14,347 bases of DNA. It comes from Firmicutes bacterium UBA2598. Its GTDB lineage: Bacteria > Bacillota > PH28-bin88. Shown here piece by piece: positions 13,703 to 14,347 of this stretch (position 1 is the first letter of the stretch; every line of letters starts with the position of its first letter). A program made the position numbers and the translations under genes. The stretch spans positions 1-14,347 of the forward strand of contig DDKM01000041.1 in the NCBI GenBank assembly GCA_002339345.1, in the 5' to 3' direction. Below the pieces are notes generated by a model, which was not told the origin of the DNA, made no database searches, and saw only the letters and a list, made by a program, of their open reading frames with translations.

Positions 13703-14347
13703 GTGCACCCGGGATGGGTGTAGGCTTGGCGGTGAAAGTCCGCTATGGGCCTGGCAGTGGGAACCATTAGCCAAAGGCAAGGGTGTCCATGACGAGGTGC
13801 GGGGACCCAACGCAGGTGGGTGGTGCAGGAAGTCGGCGGCAAAGTCCCGGCTCGATGCACCAAAACCCTATGGGAGGCTGCCTTGAGGCGGACGGGTTTG
13901 TAACACACGACGAAATCCAACACTGCCCGAGCGGTAAGGCATTCTATAAGGTAACCCCGAAGTGAATGCCCAAGCGATGCGAGGAGTCGGAGAATCGAAT
14001 AGCACTCGAACCGGCGAACAACAGAAACGCCGGGACCGCCTGGAAGAAGGGGCGGCTCAAGGTTACCCATTGAGAAGATACTGGACAGGAACAACCTGAA
14101 CCTGGCCTACAAGCGGGTAAAGGCCAACGGAGGCAGCCGTGGGGTTGACGGAATCGGAATGAAGGTGGATGAACTTCTACCTTATCTCAAACAGCATGGT
14201 CAAGCCATCAGGCAGGACATATAGAGGATTATGGAAAGCATAACCCACTACCTGGAAGGCAAACTCAAACTAAAGGTCAACAAAGGGAAAAGCGCCGTGG
14301 ATAGGCCATGGAACGAAAGTTCCCGGGCTTTTCCTTCTACATCCGAA
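13703..14347 (+). mobile_element. Group II intron, probably group IIC, 5' part; 3' end outside window
   Basis: The 5' end reads GTGCACCCGGGATGGGTG (from about 13703), in line with group II 5' ends of GUGYG type followed by an ACCC/GGGT hairpin. Further conserved blocks are GGTGAAAGTCC (13731-13741) and AACCATTAGCC with GGCAAGGGTGTCC (to 13788), which recall the domain I core of the Oceanobacillus IIC intron as I remember it. The remaining 13790-14068 is structured, GC-rich and without a credible gene on either strand. The maturase remnant starts near 14069. Insertion in the sense direction directly after a terminator hairpin is the known target preference of IIC introns. The exact 5' boundary is uncertain by a few bases; domains V and VI are beyond the right edge. 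Confidence 0.85.
14069..14347 (+). pseudogene. Broken group II intron reverse transcriptase/maturase (internal deletion, stop, frameshift)
   Basis: From 14069 the frame gives IEKILDRNNLNLAYKRVKAN and then SRGVDGIGMKVDELLPYLKQ, the N-terminal RT-0 region of group II maturases. It stops at TAG 14222-14224 after QAIRQDI. In the same frame, right after the stop, comes RIMESITHYLEGKLKLKVNK followed by GKSAVDRPW, which in intact proteins lies just after the YADD catalytic box. About 200 residues (RT-1 to RT-5, with the catalytic aspartates) are therefore missing by comparison with the family. After CCATGG a base is lost: reading from CGA (14294) restores RKFPGFSFYIR, matching the usual PWKRKFLGFSF. 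No normal start codon is in frame at the left end; CCATTGAGAAG may be CCA TTG GAG AAG with one G lost. The protein cannot be functional. It continues past the window. Confidence 0.85.

Noticed and set aside
13666..14094. Minus-strand frame of about 142 codons inside the intron
   Set aside because: It is the antisense of structured group II intron RNA; composition is not protein-like and no ribosome-binding site was seen.
1..14347. CRISPR arrays, phage genes, toxin-antitoxin or defence systems
   Set aside because: I found no regularly spaced repeats, and no protein with motifs of integrases (other than the intron maturase), nucleases of defence type or antitoxins.

Overview
The window looks like chromosomal DNA of an endospore-forming, Gram-positive Firmicute, most likely a clostridial/Desulfotomaculum-type (Peptococcaceae-like) organism. 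This is inferred from the purine-rich Shine-Dalgarno sites, frequent GTG/TTG starts, a Bst-like DNA polymerase I lacking proofreading residues, the polA-mutM-ytaF-coaE order known from spore formers, a GerMN lipoprotein and an archaeal/clostridial-type nicotinate phosphoribosyltransferase. The species cannot be fixed from sequence alone.

Layout. A partial tRNA-Leu(CAA) lies at the left edge (minus strand) with its own sigma-A-like promoter. An MgtC/SapB-family membrane protein (minus) is divergent from an ECF sigma factor gene (plus). The sigma gene has a candidate autoregulatory ECF promoter and is followed by a membrane anti-sigma factor that fuses a zinc-binding ZAS domain to a periplasm/wall-facing DUF4349-like domain. 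A terminator closes that unit. A housekeeping run follows on the plus strand: polA, mutM, ytaF, coaE, a membrane-anchored lytic transglycosylase and a nicotinate phosphoribosyltransferase, ended by a strong 14-bp hairpin terminator. Next come a solute-binding lipoprotein with no permease or ATPase beside it, an MctB-like (copper transporter family) anchored coiled-coil protein, and a ferritin-like di-iron protein.

The right end is the accessory part. A near-consensus sigma-A promoter overlaps the stop codon of the ferritin-like gene and drives tRNA-Leu(GAG), which has its own terminator. After that comes a broken remnant of an OmpR-type response regulator (one frameshift, then truncation), a GerMN-domain lipoprotein, its terminator, and directly after the terminator the 5' part of a group II intron. 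The placement and the maturase fragment fit group IIC. The intron-encoded protein is broken: most of the reverse transcriptase, including the YADD region, is missing, there is a stop codon at the deletion junction, and a further frameshift follows. The intron's 3' end lies outside the window.

How it fits together: repair/replication (polA, mutM), CoA and NAD cofactor supply (coaE, nicotinate phosphoribosyltransferase), envelope stress sensing (ECF sigma/anti-sigma), wall turnover and sporulation/germination (transglycosylase, ytaF, GerMN). I see no convincing new multi-gene system. The best leads are the ECF/DUF4349 sensor pair with its promoter, the response-regulator remnant and the decayed post-terminator intron.
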